The position numbers were made by a program, and so were the translations under genes. The notes below the pieces were generated by a model that saw only the letters and a list, made by a program, of their open reading frames with translations, made no database searches and was not told the DNA's origin. Of a DNA stretch of 64,000 nucleotides, positions 63,926 through 64,000 are shown piece by piece. The stretch is from an uncultured Bacteroidales bacterium (GTDB lineage: Bacteria; Bacteroidota; Bacteroidia; Bacteroidales; UBA932), in assembly GCA_944322715.1 (NCBI GenBank), contig CALUPT010000002.1, forward strand, positions 160,878 to 224,877, read 5' to 3'. The first letter of the stretch is position 1. The number at the start of each line of letters is the position of its first letter.

Positions 63926-63952
63926 GATTCTTCGCTGTCGCTCAGAATGACA
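63926..63952. repeat. Interspersed palindromic repeat after the reductase gene
   Basis: GATTCTTCGCTGTCGCTCAGAATGACA, same family as the copy at 22262, with one inserted base in the centre. It lies 13 bases after the reductase stop. No further feature was seen up to the window end. Confidence 0.85.
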
Positions 63953-64000
63953 GAGGCGTAAGACACTTTCCGTAACAGGGGAGCCGTCTCCTTGTATTCA

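Overview
The window is chromosomal DNA from a member of the Bacteroidota, almost certainly order Bacteroidales. Evidence: two SusC/SusD-type outer-membrane systems, a hybrid two-component sensor (HTCS), a BtuB/BtuG-like pair, many lipoproteins, promoters with the Bacteroidota -7 element TAnnTTTG, and no Shine-Dalgarno sites in front of most genes. GC content looks close to half by eye. A gut or rumen commensal of the Rikenellaceae/Alistipes or related uncultured type would fit, but genus cannot be decided here.

Layout. (1) 1-16.7 kb, mostly minus strand: a pectin utilisation locus. It holds a SusC-like transporter cut by the window edge, a fibronectin-III pectate lyase lipoprotein, a GH105-PL1 fusion enzyme, a 1441-residue HTCS regulator, a CE8 pectin methylesterase and a GH28 polygalacturonase. 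A DUF4143-type AAA ATPase gene on the opposite strand splits the locus and carries three 33-bp direct repeats ending at its promoter. (2) 16.7-20.9 kb: a TonB-dependent receptor and a beta-propeller lipoprotein resembling BtuB/BtuG (corrinoid uptake), then a chloramphenicol-acetyltransferase-like gene. (3) 20.9-32.6 kb: housekeeping genes (CYTH protein, nadD, gmk, class II fba, initiator tRNA-Met, EamA transporter, hisS, pgi, a PurF-like protein with a degenerate glutaminase domain, GDPD, an Hsp15-like protein, manA). (4) 32.7-37.4 kb: L-rhamnose catabolism (rhaB, rhaA, rhaD) and a convergent AraC-type regulator, which suits use of the rhamnose freed from pectin. (5) 37.5-51.6 kb: tRNA-Val, an outer-membrane barrel protein, a giant alpha-2-macroglobulin-like protein, folC, a PurL/AIR-synthase-like protein, PIN-PhoH and ppdK. 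(6) 51.7-61.5 kb: a second SusC/SusD operon with DUF4843, PKD-like, thioredoxin-like and IPT-like lipoproteins and no carbohydrate-active enzyme. (7) 61.5-64 kb: a short AT-richer lipoprotein, a secreted nuclease lipoprotein and a flavodoxin-fold reductase.

Most notable: the second SusC gene cannot be read from its promoter-proximal ATG, because a run of eight G lies inside the signal peptide; seven G would restore a good secretion signal. This is either a phase-OFF contingency tract or a homopolymer error. Also of interest are two purine-synthesis paralogues that have lost catalytic residues (PurF-like and PurL-like), the repeat-flanked ATPase, and an interspersed palindromic repeat family (GATCCTTCGCTNCGCTCAGGATGACA type) that sits between most pectin genes and overlaps the stop codon of the HTCS gene.
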